A stretch of 64,000 nucleotides of DNA from contig OZ036005.1 of NCBI GenBank assembly GCA_964035015.1, forward strand, positions 8,921,074 to 8,985,073, read 5' to 3'. This stretch comes from Corallium rubrum (Eukaryota > Cnidaria > Anthozoa > Scleralcyonacea > Coralliidae). A program made the position numbers and the translations under genes. The notes below the pieces were generated by a model that was given only the letters and a program-made list of their open reading frames with translations, was not told where the DNA came from and did not search any database. Below, one piece after another: positions 53,187 to 64,000 of the stretch (its first letter is position 1; each line of letters starts with the position of its first letter).

Positions 53187-53892
53187 AGTTGTTTTCGTGG
53201 CCTCGCGGGGAATAAACTAAAGTGAATCAAGTCTTTGCATTTTGGTTGCTCTCTCGATGACAGTTTTGATTTTTGAAAGTGTTAATTATTACTTTGCAAA
53301 TCTTTTCTTCTTGGAACGGTTTCTGTCCACATTGATCAGTTTATACAAGGTAAGAAATAGTTTCAAAACTGTGACGTTGTTTATCTTATATACTATATAC
53401 AAAATCTATAAGTACTTGGTCGGAAACAGGGTACTGTACTTATAGCAGTACTAGAAATATTCAGCTTTTGCTAGAAGTTGGGCCTTCAACCTTCTTTTAT
53501 CGAAGAAACTGCTATATACCTAAATTATTTATAATGATAAAATCGCTTTATAAGTTTAATTTTGGTTGAATTGTGTGTTGTGCTCACTGGTCAGTGACTC
53601 ATGTTTATACTGCATGTACACATGTATATATCATACACCAGTGCATACACTAAGAGTGAGAAGTGTGTTTTAACCAACTTCGAGCTAGATGTTTTGATAT
53701 TAGAGCAAACACAACTTTCATTGTTTCGTGATCAAACAAATCAGGAAATTAATTGTTTGATCACATACCAAACCTTTGTCTCGCTTATGATTTTCCTATC
53801 TGTTTGGTTTGTGAATTATTAATGAGTTCGAGAAGTATATATCACAGTGCCCTGTATTTACACTATATACATTGTATATAAGAAATTTATGC

Positions 53893-54180
53893 TAGGTGGT
53901 GTTGGTGGCATAGTGGTTAGTGCACGTGCCTTTCACCTCTGCGAGCTGGGTTCAATACCTGCACGGTGCAGTTATCTGATTAAAATAATTCACCTTGGCC
54001 ACATGTGAGAACAGTGCTTCCAGTTTGACTCTACCAAACACCACAGGTTTCCTCCGGGTACTCAGGTTTCCTCCTGTAGTAACACTGGACCAATGAGGGT
54101 GGGCCCTTACTGGAGCTCTGAGGATAACTGTTTAGATATAACTGATAGAGTTATCCAGTATAAATAAGGTTAGATTAATT
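53893..54180 (+). mobile_element. tRNA-derived SINE
   Basis: A box TGGCATAGTGGTTAGTG (53,906-53,922) and B box GGGTTCAATACC (53,948-53,959) at normal spacing form a degenerate tRNA head. A body with GGTTTCCTCCGGGTACTC and GGTTTCCTCCTGTAGTAAC follows, and the element fades near 54,180. The B box lacks the G of GGTTCGA and there is no cloverleaf acceptor, so it is a SINE. Confidence 0.8.
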
Positions 54181-54255
54181 TAGTTTAAGCAAAATATGTT
54201 GGCTGTTACATAGACATTACAAAACCTTGACTTGGTGCTTTGTTTACTTGTTTTA

Positions 54256-54690
54256 GGTGTTGTTCAATATCTTGTATAATGAAATTAAGAAATCAACGTT
54301 TGTGGACACCAGAGCTGCTACAGTGATCCGTCCACAGAATAGTAGATACACCAGAAGTCTAACTCTTGTGAAAGCACTGAAACATTCTATAATCTACATG
54401 CCACCAATTGTATATTTTGATACTGAAATTGTTGTAAAGCTATTGTGAAGTGCTGGGAAACTTAAAGCCTTGAATATGTTGAAAGCCTTGAAATGAAGAA
54501 ATATATCTGTTGAAACTACAATACTGAGTATTGTTGTTCTGTGTTATTTAAAATACTAGCAGAATCACAAAATATCAGTGATGTGCATTACACGTGAATG
54601 CCACTGACAGCATATTTATGGCAGGTAAAATGTTGTTTTGGAACACAATGTTGATTATCTCGAGTGATTAATTCTTTGAAAGTTTTCAAG
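54256..54690. other. Harbinger spacer, unassigned
   Basis: A TTGTTTTAG acceptor-like sequence at 54,247-54,255 precedes a 64-codon open stretch that I do not recognise, and a TACAAG|GTAAG donor-like site is at 53,346-53,352. They could be exons of an element transcript but nothing else supports it. Confidence 0.2.
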
Positions 54691-54697
54691 GCGATAA

Positions 54698-54833
54698 TGT
54701 ATATAGATTATTTTTGTGGAAACACCGCAATGAAAATTATTTATTTGCTAACAGTTTCGGCCTGAGTCAACAGGCTGAAAGCTTAGCAAACAAATATTTT
54801 ACGGTGTTTCCACAAAAATAATCTATATGTATA
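54698..54833. repeat. Hairpin palindrome
   Basis: ATATAGATTATTTTTGTGGA and its complement flank a 35-bp centre; the inner arms GGAAACACCG and CGGTGTTTCC agree. Confidence 0.7.
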
Positions 54834-54839
54834 TGATCT

Positions 54840-55560
54840 GGGGTGAGTTGTACAAAGCCAAGATAGCTTATCTAGTTGATAAGTTCTAGCTAAAGAACAG
54901 CACTAATCATGCTTTGAACAACCTAATATAAAATTTTATCCACTGATAAAATTTTATCCACAGTGGATAAAAGTTAAATTGGGTTGTTCAAAGCACCACT
55001 AGAGTGGTTCTCTAGCTAGGATTTATCCACCATTTTTTTGTGTGTGTCTGTGCTTTTCACACATTTTCATGCATTTCAAGTCTATATCTCGTTCTGTACT
55101 TAACAGCGGTAGTCACATGTACGCATTGCGTACCTATTTTTGTAAAAGTTGCGAATATACTACACTGAAGTAAGGATTATATTCTGGAGATAGCTATAAA
55201 TACTACACCTCTCATGCGGTCCCAAATATAACTAACCTTAATGCCTGTTTTTCCGGTACAGAAACCAAACTTGACATCACTGCCAGGCAAGTAAAAACGA
55301 CTGTTTGAAAAGACAAATACTGTAATTATGAATTTATGACATGTTTATATAAAGTTCAATAACTTGAACTCAAACCTACCTGTGAAATGAGTTCGTTTTC
55401 AGCGAATTTAGTTGAAATTAAAAAGGTTTTTTTCCAGTGTTTTCTCCACGACGGCAAATACAGCAATCCCAGGTCGGGAACGTAACACAGCCCAAGAGGC
55501 GGCCGCTGTATCCCATGACAACGGCTGAAGAATGTATGAAATTTACTTCCGCCCTACGTC
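54840..55560. other. Right sub-terminal region of the Harbinger element
   Basis: No gene. Contains a short inverted repeat AATTTTATCCACTG-TGGATAAAA near 54,945-54,968 and ends in the right terminal inverted repeat. Confidence 0.4.
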
Positions 55561-55821
55561 CGCGACGTCAACGTTCTCGATGCTTAAGGTCCCTATTATT
55601 TGACTGGGAGGGGGGGAGGGGACTGACAGGGGGAGAGGGAGGGTGTATTCCAAAATTTTTCTCTAGTGTTATACCTTGTTGCGTTATAGCTTGTTTATTA
55701 TACCTTATGTGCCTTGTTGCTAGTAATAGTACAATATTAGCAAAAAGTAGATTTAGTTGTTTATTTCAAATTTTAATAACCACAGCGGGCAGCTATCTTA
55801 AAACATTCAAATCTGTAATTT

Positions 55822-56274
55822 TAAAAATGGAAAATACAAGTTTGAGAGCCCAAAACACGTGCATAAACAATTCGGGAAAAGAATAAAACAAAATGTTATG
55901 TATACTTAAACATTCTGACAATCAAACACTGTTACCAAATAATTTTTAAAAAATTCTGTAGAACGAATACTTTTTTCCCCGGAAAAATCATGTTTCTTAA
56001 TTAAATCAAATTTGGATCTACAGAATTTTTTTAAAATCGGCCTATTGATTACTCATACTTCAAGAAAAGTTTGAATGGAAAAAAATTGGGGTCACCAAAG
56101 TTTTTTTCGAAAAAAATTAGTTTGAAGGGTAATTGGCAGCCATTTATTTGGTAACAGACTAACAGTTTTTGATTGACAGACTGTTTAACTATGCATAACA
56201 TTTAGTTTTATTCTTTTCCTGAATTGTTTATGCACGTGTTTTGGACTCTCTTTCCATTTTTCTAGACACTGTAT
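55822..56274. repeat. Foldback MITE with arms of about 150 bp
   Basis: Left TAAAAATGGAAA...CCAAAACACGTGCATAAAC and right GTTTATGCACGTGTTTTGG...TTTCCATTTTTCTA; further inward TTACCAAATAA pairs with TTATTTGGTAA. No coding content. Confidence 0.7.
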
Positions 56275-56866
56275 GGAGCCACCTTAAACTCACTGACACC
56301 GACTTTACTTAAGTAACAATACAGAAAGATCAGAAGTAAGCATATCATTTGTTTCAACTTTTGCCTTTAAATTTACTTCAGTTAAATTATCGATGAGTTA
56401 AGATAAAAAAGTGTTTATATAAAAGCCGTTGTACAACAAATACTTATAATATATCATGAACGTGTTACTTGGGGTACAGTCTGAGTGTGCAACTTCCACA
56501 AGTTTTTTGGAAAATTAGTAAACTTCTAATATAAAATACAAGTACTGCGATTTTCACTTTTCAGTCGAGCTTTATAGAGAGAGAGGAAATTTCATCGTGT
56601 TGCAATTTGACACGTTCATATGGAAAATTTGAATCAGTTGAGCATTTAATTTGAGTTTTTTTGACCAATAGAAATTAAGGCGTTGCCCAAACTTTTAAAT
56701 TTGCGTAGCGTTTCAATCAGATTCAACTTTTCAAATAATAAAATTTCTTTCTGAGTCAAAAGCTTTTCCCATCCGAAAAGCGCAGTATTATTATCACAAA
56801 AAGTTTTATCCTGTAACAACTAGAAACGTTTAGAATAATAAATCAATGCTTTTGCAATTACTTTAC

Positions 56867-56962
56867 AATTATTCGCCGAAGGCGAGGTGAATACGGTGAA
56901 TAACCGAGACGAAGTTGAGGTTGTTATTCACCGATATTCACTGAGCCTGAGACGAATAATTG
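56867..56962. repeat. Palindrome AATTATTCGCC...GACGAATAATT
   Basis: Imperfect inverted arms with inner GGTGAATAACCGA and its inverse GTTATTCACCG. Located about 100 bp left of the second LINE block. Confidence 0.55.
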
Positions 56963-57291
56963 TTTTAGTATAATTCCATATTGTTTTATTTATTTTAATA
57001 ACTTTGCCATGCACATTACAAACATAAATACAGACATTAAGACAATAGGCTGGGTAACCGCAACAGCTAGTGCCAATTACTGCGGCCCAAAACAAGTACG
57101 ATTTAACAGTTACTTCAGTTAAAAATACGTAAAGATATACAACATACGTTAAATACATTAAATTTACTATGATGTCTATACTAAAAGCAACACGATAGTG
57201 GGTTAATAAACATATGCTTTTTCATGTTCGTGGGTCGCCTATACGACTACGTCATATGTGTTGTTAATTGTGTTAATGTAGCCACGCAAAA

Positions 57292-57691
57292 ACGCACACT
57301 CTGTGTCAGACCTGATGCAGAATTATGTCAGATCTGTTCAGAAAAATGTAGCGATCCCTGATACAGCCTGTTGCAGTATCAACTATGATACACCTATATG
57401 ATATCATATCTGTATCACCTGCTATACAACAGACTGTTTAGAACAGATTCTGTCAAACTGCATGTATCAGCCTGACACGGTCAGTGCTGTATCAGTTTGA
57501 TATAACAGACTGAACAGGTGTATGTTGTCTACGGAGCTGTCGCAGTCTGTAAGAAATTCGAACTAAATGTTTATACATTAGCGCTGCGCCATGGTACATT
57601 CTGTAGCTGTCAGGCTGTATCAAGGGTCGCTACATTTCTCTGAACAGATCTGATATCAGAGCTGATCAGACCATACGTTTTTTACGTGTGG
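57292..57691. mobile_element. Foldback MITE, right-block copy
   Basis: Same element as 229-636, at the equivalent place: CCACGCAAAAACGCACACTC to ...CGTTTTTTACGTGTGG. Confidence 0.6.
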
Positions 57692-57857
57692 AGTAGCTGA
57701 CTAGTAACTTCTTGAAGTTTGAGAGTGTGGTGTTTTTTTGTTGTAATAGTTTTTGGTAGTATGTTCCATGTTCTTGTCCGAATTGTGTATGATTTTTGGT
57801 AGTTCGAAGTATTACATTTTTTTGTTTGATATTTGTCGCAGTTAGGGTTGGATGATC

Positions 57858-60228
<2,371 letters not shown>

Positions 60229-60772
60229 TGATGTTGAGGCGTTGGTAGAGTGGTCTTGTTGAGGATCGATGTTGATGCTGTGGTTAGTTTTGTAGAAAAA
60301 TACAATGTCTAGGTATTCGTGCCAGTACGTTAATAAAGGAAGGAGTTTAGTCGTAAGTAGTCGTTCTTCGTATTTAATGTCACAAAAGAAGGGTAGATCC
60401 AGAATGAATTTCGAAGCCGAACACGTTCAATTCTAGATATTCAAATTCGACTGACTGCGGAGCCCACACTTGAGATGCATAACTTATTTCTCTAGAAAGG
60501 TAAAGTTTTCGTCGTATTGGGAAGAACTTAATGTTCTTGGTATAGATCTTCTGATATACCCCATGCATGCAGCAGTTTGTTGACTGGTTTGCTGTGCCAC
60601 TTGCTTAGACCAAGCGGTCAGGTTTCCTGTCGTCCATACTCCCAGGTCACGTTCACAATCTGTGTTCTCCAAGATGGTATCTTTTAATTGGTATGGATAC
60701 TCAATTCTGGTAATTTTTCTAGTTATATGAAGGGTTTAATTTCTTAACTTTGAAGATCTTGGTGTCATCGGC

Positions 60773-61305
60773 ATTATGTCACCAGCATTAAAACAGTTAG
60801 GATGGTTACCGGTTAAGGAAGAGCTCTTGTATAGAGAATCTGTTATGACGTACAAATGTGTAAACGGGATGGCGCCACAATATCTCTGTAATAAGTTAAT
60901 TAACCGTTCACATGTACACGACCGCAACACACGTAACCGTGCACTTCTACAAATCCCACTCCATAGAACTACCTCAGGACAACGAAGTTTCCGCTACAGA
61001 GCAGTTACAATCTGGAATAATTTAGAAAGTAGCCTTAAACAGGTTATATCAATACACAGTTTTAAGAAGAACATGAAAAAGCAAATGTTTAATGAATTCT
61101 TAGTTTCTTAGACATTCCATCAAGCCGCGTTTTATATCAATTTTTAGAAGTATCATAATTCTGTTCATATTTTAGATATCATATTTATAGAATACTGTAT
61201 ATAGTATTATTAACTAAATTTTTGCGTTTTATTACGTATACGAATGTAATTAGTTGTTGAAAAGCCCTTTGGGGAACTCCTAATAAAATATGTATGTATG
61301 TATAT
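60773..61305 (+). mobile_element. LINE 3'-end fragment inserted in the right block
   Basis: Starts abruptly after GTGTCATCGGC and ends with AATAAAATATGTATGTATGT. The coding part (60,773-61,111) gives LKQLGWLPVKEELLYRE, NGMAPQYLCNKL, RNTRNRALLQIP and SFRYRAVTIWNNLE, the C-terminal end of a CR1/L2/Jockey-like LINE ORF2. Everything upstream is missing. Confidence 0.8.
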
Positions 61306-61801
61306 ATAATAAAAAAGTAACGGTCTAAGGATGGAACCTTGAGGTACGCCAGAAATCACAGGTAGCGGTGTAGATGTTGCACCAAGTACGTTAGTTTGTT
61401 GACGACGATCTTTTAAGTAAGAGGCGAACCACTTCAGAATACTACCTCCGAAACTAAATTCGCGAAGACGAAGTAGAAGGCGCCGATGACTAACCTTGTC
61501 AAACGCCTTTGACATATCGACTGATAAATCACATCAATCTGTTTCCCAAGATCTCACTGACTGCCTATGTTATCTAGAACTTCAATAAGTTGGGTGACAC
61601 AAGATTTACCGGTGATAAAGCCATGTTGAGAAGGGTTAATTTGGTTGAAAACGTGATCTTTAATGTTATGCTGTCAAATACTAAACGTTCCAGTAGTTTA
61701 GAAATAAGAGAAAGAAGGGAAATCGGCCGATAGTTTTTCTGCATGTTTTTCTTTATTTCCTCTCTTGTGTGTGGGAACAATATTAGCAAGCCTCCAATCA
61801 T
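61210..61801 (-). pseudogene. LINE RT remnant, right block
   Basis: Two frames: 61,801-61,574 with NYRPISLLSLISKLLERLVFDS (fingers) and 61,515-61,210 with MSKAFDKVSHRRLL (motif A), ILKWFASYL and SGVPQGSIL (motif B). Motif A is SKAFDKV, so the catalytic Asp region is partly preserved, but frames are broken and motif C is lost. Confidence 0.78.
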
Positions 61802-61937
61802 GTGGTAGTATTCCAGTTTGTAAGGACTTATTGAACAGAGTGCAGAGTGATGGAGTAAACTAATCGGAATTGCGGTTTCTTTCAGTAGACGTGCTGAAAT
61901 TTGGTCTTCTCCTTGAGCTTTGTTGTTATCGAAGTTC

Positions 61938-62177
61938 CTATAATCCTATAAGTGCTGATAAAGCTGTTTCTTCAGTCAGAATAATTTTAATTAAAAGTGG
62001 TTCGCATGGTTGTTCTACAGTGTTAGTGTTTTCATTAATATTCGAATCAGTGGTAAAGATTGATGTAAAATATCTGTTGAAGAGAGGAGCATTTTCTGCA
62101 TGCGAACGAACGTTTTCGTTTAATTTTACTGATATTTTCTCAGGAACATTGCGACACTTGGATTTCAATTTGAACAA
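61938..62177 (-). pseudogene. LINE linker remnant, right block
   Basis: Counterpart of 4,451-4,675: SKCRNVPEKIS and FNRYFTSIFTTDS. In this copy the stretch is uninterrupted by the plus-strand LINE. Confidence 0.6.
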
Positions 62178-62751
62178 CGACCAGAAACGTTTAGGGTTGC
62201 GTCCAACATCATTGCAGATAGAGTTAATGTAGTTAGATCGACGTTCATTGATTATCTGCTTGATTGTAGTTCTAAGTGTTTTGAATTTTTGTCGGAGGTG
62301 ATCACTTGGTTTGGAAGATTTCTTTAGCCGCAGTCTTATGGAGTTTTTCTTTTTCAGTTGATGTAGTGAAGTATTTCACCATTGATCCATGGTAAATGAT
62401 TTCGATTCCGTAGTTTTTTGGTTGGTATACATAATACTGCGATCGGTGAGAATTTCTGCTTCTGTATACCCCGTTTAACACTTCTGTGAAAGTAATTTCG
62501 CTAGCGCCAATTGTCTTGGCATGTTAAAATCACCTGCAAGGACAACATTTGTGCTTGCAGACACCGCCAAGAAAGATATTAAAGTTGTTTAACCAAATTT
62601 GATCAACGTTTGGTGGACGATAACACGGACATAACAGAGAAGCAATGTTTGAAGCTGTTACCTCAGCTGAGACTAAATCTGGGTCATAATTATGTTGTAA
62701 TTCTCGTACATGCAGATTTAAATGAGTCCGTCTTGATAGCTAGTTATGCTC

Positions 62752-62926
62752 TAGCCTGGGTAACCACAAAAGACTTCTGCTTTCCTATTGGTTGAAATTT
62801 CGCGCGTTTTTAGTGGCTATGAGTGAAACTGCAATCGTCATAAGTGGATTTAGCCCTGATGACGCGAGAATGAGATTAGTGGTTACCTGGCCCATGTTTC
62901 TTTTGAAATTGGGCCAAGGTACCAGA
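62752..62926. mobile_element. 175-bp insertion with 12-bp direct repeats
   Basis: Flanked by CTAGTTATGCTC at 62,740-62,751 and 62,927-62,938; the left block has one TAGTTATG site and no insert (about 7,335). Internal inverted motif GCCTGGGTAACCAC / GTGGTTACCTGGCCC. Class unknown; the long duplication suggests retroposition. Confidence 0.6.
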
Positions 62927-62930
62927 CTAG

Positions 62931-63212
62931 TTATGCTCCACCACTTCGAGTTTTGCGATTTTTTCTGAAAGTAGTGTTGCCCGAGTGAAGAATTTCCGAG
63001 TCTTCGATGTTTCCACTCAGCCAGGTTTCATTAACACAAACAAAATCACTATCTTCACAATAAACCAAATTCTGGAAGAGTTCAATGTTGCATAAACTCA
63101 TCAGGCTTCGGGCGTTCAGAGCAATACATTTTAATGTTCCATTTTCCCCAGAAGATATTGTACGCCCATGCAGCAGTTCCTGGTCCAGGGTTATAGTTTC
63201 AACGTCGCCCAA
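62931..63212 (-). pseudogene. LINE AP-endonuclease N-terminal remnant, right block
   Basis: Translation shows LNARSLMSL, then VCVNETWLSGNI and FRKNRKTRSGG, the first conserved blocks of the APE domain (asparagine of NARS and glutamate of NETWL). Truncated on both sides by stops. Confidence 0.75.
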
Positions 63213-63237
63213 TGAACAAATTACGATGACTGAGTAA

Positions 63238-63717
63238 GACCCCGTTTACACGATGCCGGTACAATTGGAAAACGGAACCATAGTCAATCGAGATATGGTC
63301 TGGAAACTCGGCTAAAGTCTTTGGTCTATCTTTTTGTTCGCCTTTATGCAATTTTGTGCACGGTGCACGGTCACTGAACACATTGTATTTTAGTATAATG
63401 AACGAATTGTCCAATAGCAACGTTTCAGTTCAATCACTCAACCGTGCTATTTAAATATTAATAAACCTAAAACAAAGGATGTGCACGGTGTAGGGTACGG
63501 TTCAACATAAAATCACAGCTCATTATAGGCACTTTGAAGTTTGCCGAGTTTCCAGACCATATCTCGATTGACTATGACGGAACAAAATCATGCCGGTATG
63601 CAAATACAGCATATAACATTTCATGTTATTTTTGTGCCAGTATCGTGTAAACGCAAGGTCGAAACGGCATGCTTTTGTTCCGTTTTCAAATTGTACCGGC
63701 ATCATGTAAACGGGGTC
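63238..63717. mobile_element. PIF/Harbinger-type MITE with TAA duplication
   Basis: Ends GACCCCGTTTACACGATGCC and GGCATCATGTAAACGGGGTC, flanked by TAA at 63,235-63,237 and 63,718-63,720. The left block has the uninterrupted site GAGTAAGATGCG (TAA at 7,657-7,659). Subterminal arms GTTTCCAGACCATATCTCG occur in both orientations. TAA duplications are typical of PIF/Harbinger. Confidence 0.92.
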
Positions 63718-63822
63718 TAAGATACGTAAAGAAAAAAACGGCATCCAATGACAAATTTTAGTGAATTATTCGCTAACGGCCGTTGTTTGACCGTTAGCCG
63801 ACGAGCACGACCGTTAATTCGT

Positions 63823-63875
63823 TAACTCCGGCAGGAATTGAACCCACGACCTTGCGATTCTAGTGCAATGCGTTG
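63823..63875 (-). mobile_element. tRNA-like 3' half (SINE or tRNA fragment)
   Basis: On the minus strand GGTCGTGGGTTCAATTCCTG followed by CCGGAGTTAACG resembles a T-arm and acceptor with a B box (GGTTCAATTCC). No A box or 5' half, so not a functional tRNA gene. Confidence 0.55.
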
Positions 63876-64000
63876 ACATTGGCTGGGTTTTTTTTTTGTT
63901 TATTTCTATTTCTAGAAGCTTTACATATTTTAATCACTACGAACATAACTGACTACAATTAAATGTATACAATAACATATACAAGATCAATATGATAACA

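Larger units (their letters stand above)
43075..55593. mobile_element. PIF/Harbinger DNA transposon, 12.5 kb with nested insertions
   Basis: Terminal inverted repeats match exactly for about 31 bp: GGGACCTTAAGCATCGAGAA from 43,075 and its complement ending at 55,593, each with TA outside. Within are the two genes expected of this superfamily, a DDE transposase (plus strand) and a Myb/SANT-like protein (minus strand), arranged tail to tail. The large size comes from later insertions: a Penelope-like array at 47.2-52.75 kb, a SINE at 53.9 kb, palindromes and (TA)n runs. A full TWA 3-bp duplication is not clear, perhaps because another element landed on the left end. Confidence 0.85.

Noticed and set aside
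53242-54448. Possible spliced gene from donor- and acceptor-like sites at 53,352 and 54,255
   Set aside because: A SINE lies between, the peptides are short and unrecognised, and single GT/AG sites are expected by chance.
55437-55886. 149-codon frame
   Set aside because: Crosses the right end of the Harbinger element and a foldback MITE, so it is composite and cannot be a single old gene.

Overview
This window is animal nuclear DNA: split genes with GT-AG introns, AT-rich spacers, abundant microsatellites and a very heavy load of transposable elements. The host genes (an apple/PAN-EGF-fibrinogen secreted protein and an ORC5 homologue) and the mix of Penelope-like elements, APE-type LINEs, a PIF/Harbinger element, tRNA- and 5S-derived SINEs and many MITEs fit an invertebrate. 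A cnidarian, perhaps an anthozoan, is my best guess, but that is inference; no rRNA, mitochondrial or other diagnostic locus is present.

Layout. (1) 1-8.2 kb: a LINE-bearing block on the minus strand, broken up by nested insertions (two hAT-type MITEs, a 5'-truncated plus-strand LINE with an intact reverse transcriptase, and a mariner-like foldback). A second copy of the block occupies 57.06-64.0 kb. (2) 9.7-29.6 kb: one minus-strand host gene that I assemble from 17 exons with compatible phases: signal-peptide exon, PAN/apple exon, EGF exon, twelve calcium-binding-EGF exons and two exons forming a complete fibrinogen C-terminal domain. Its introns hold a LINE with a restriction-like endonuclease, a decayed tyrosine recombinase, MITEs and a tandem duplication of 1531 bp. 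(3) 29.9-33.9 kb: three different tandem-repeat arrays (about 100 bp, about 24 bp and exactly 20 bp periods). (4) 34.1-41.2 kb: a partial minus-strand ORC5 gene, three exons recognised, in a mosaic of microsatellites, MITEs, a LINE tail and a 5S-derived SINE. (5) 43.07-55.59 kb: a PIF/Harbinger transposon with matching terminal inverted repeats, a two-exon DDE transposase with one internal stop, and a convergent Myb/SANT-like gene. Inside it sits a Penelope-like element (PLE) array at 47.2-52.75 kb made of one inverted fragment, one partial copy and two near-complete copies at a period of 2360 bp. (6) 57.06-64.0 kb: the second LINE block, containing a 2.37-kb (TTTG)n/(TCTG)n expansion, a LINE tail and a Harbinger-type MITE.

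The most interesting items are: hammerhead-ribozyme motifs in every PLE terminal repeat, including the inverted one; an A7 slippery heptamer exactly where the PLE RT frame must shift by -1 into the GIY-YIG frame; the modular cbEGF exon array in which symmetrical exons carry 1-bp deletions; the growth of a 3-unit tetranucleotide to about 593 units between two paralogous copies; and two cases of elements inserted exactly at the terminus of another element.

Most long open frames in the simple repeats (poly-Leu, poly-Asn, poly-His, VCLF/VCLS, DRQT) are not genes.
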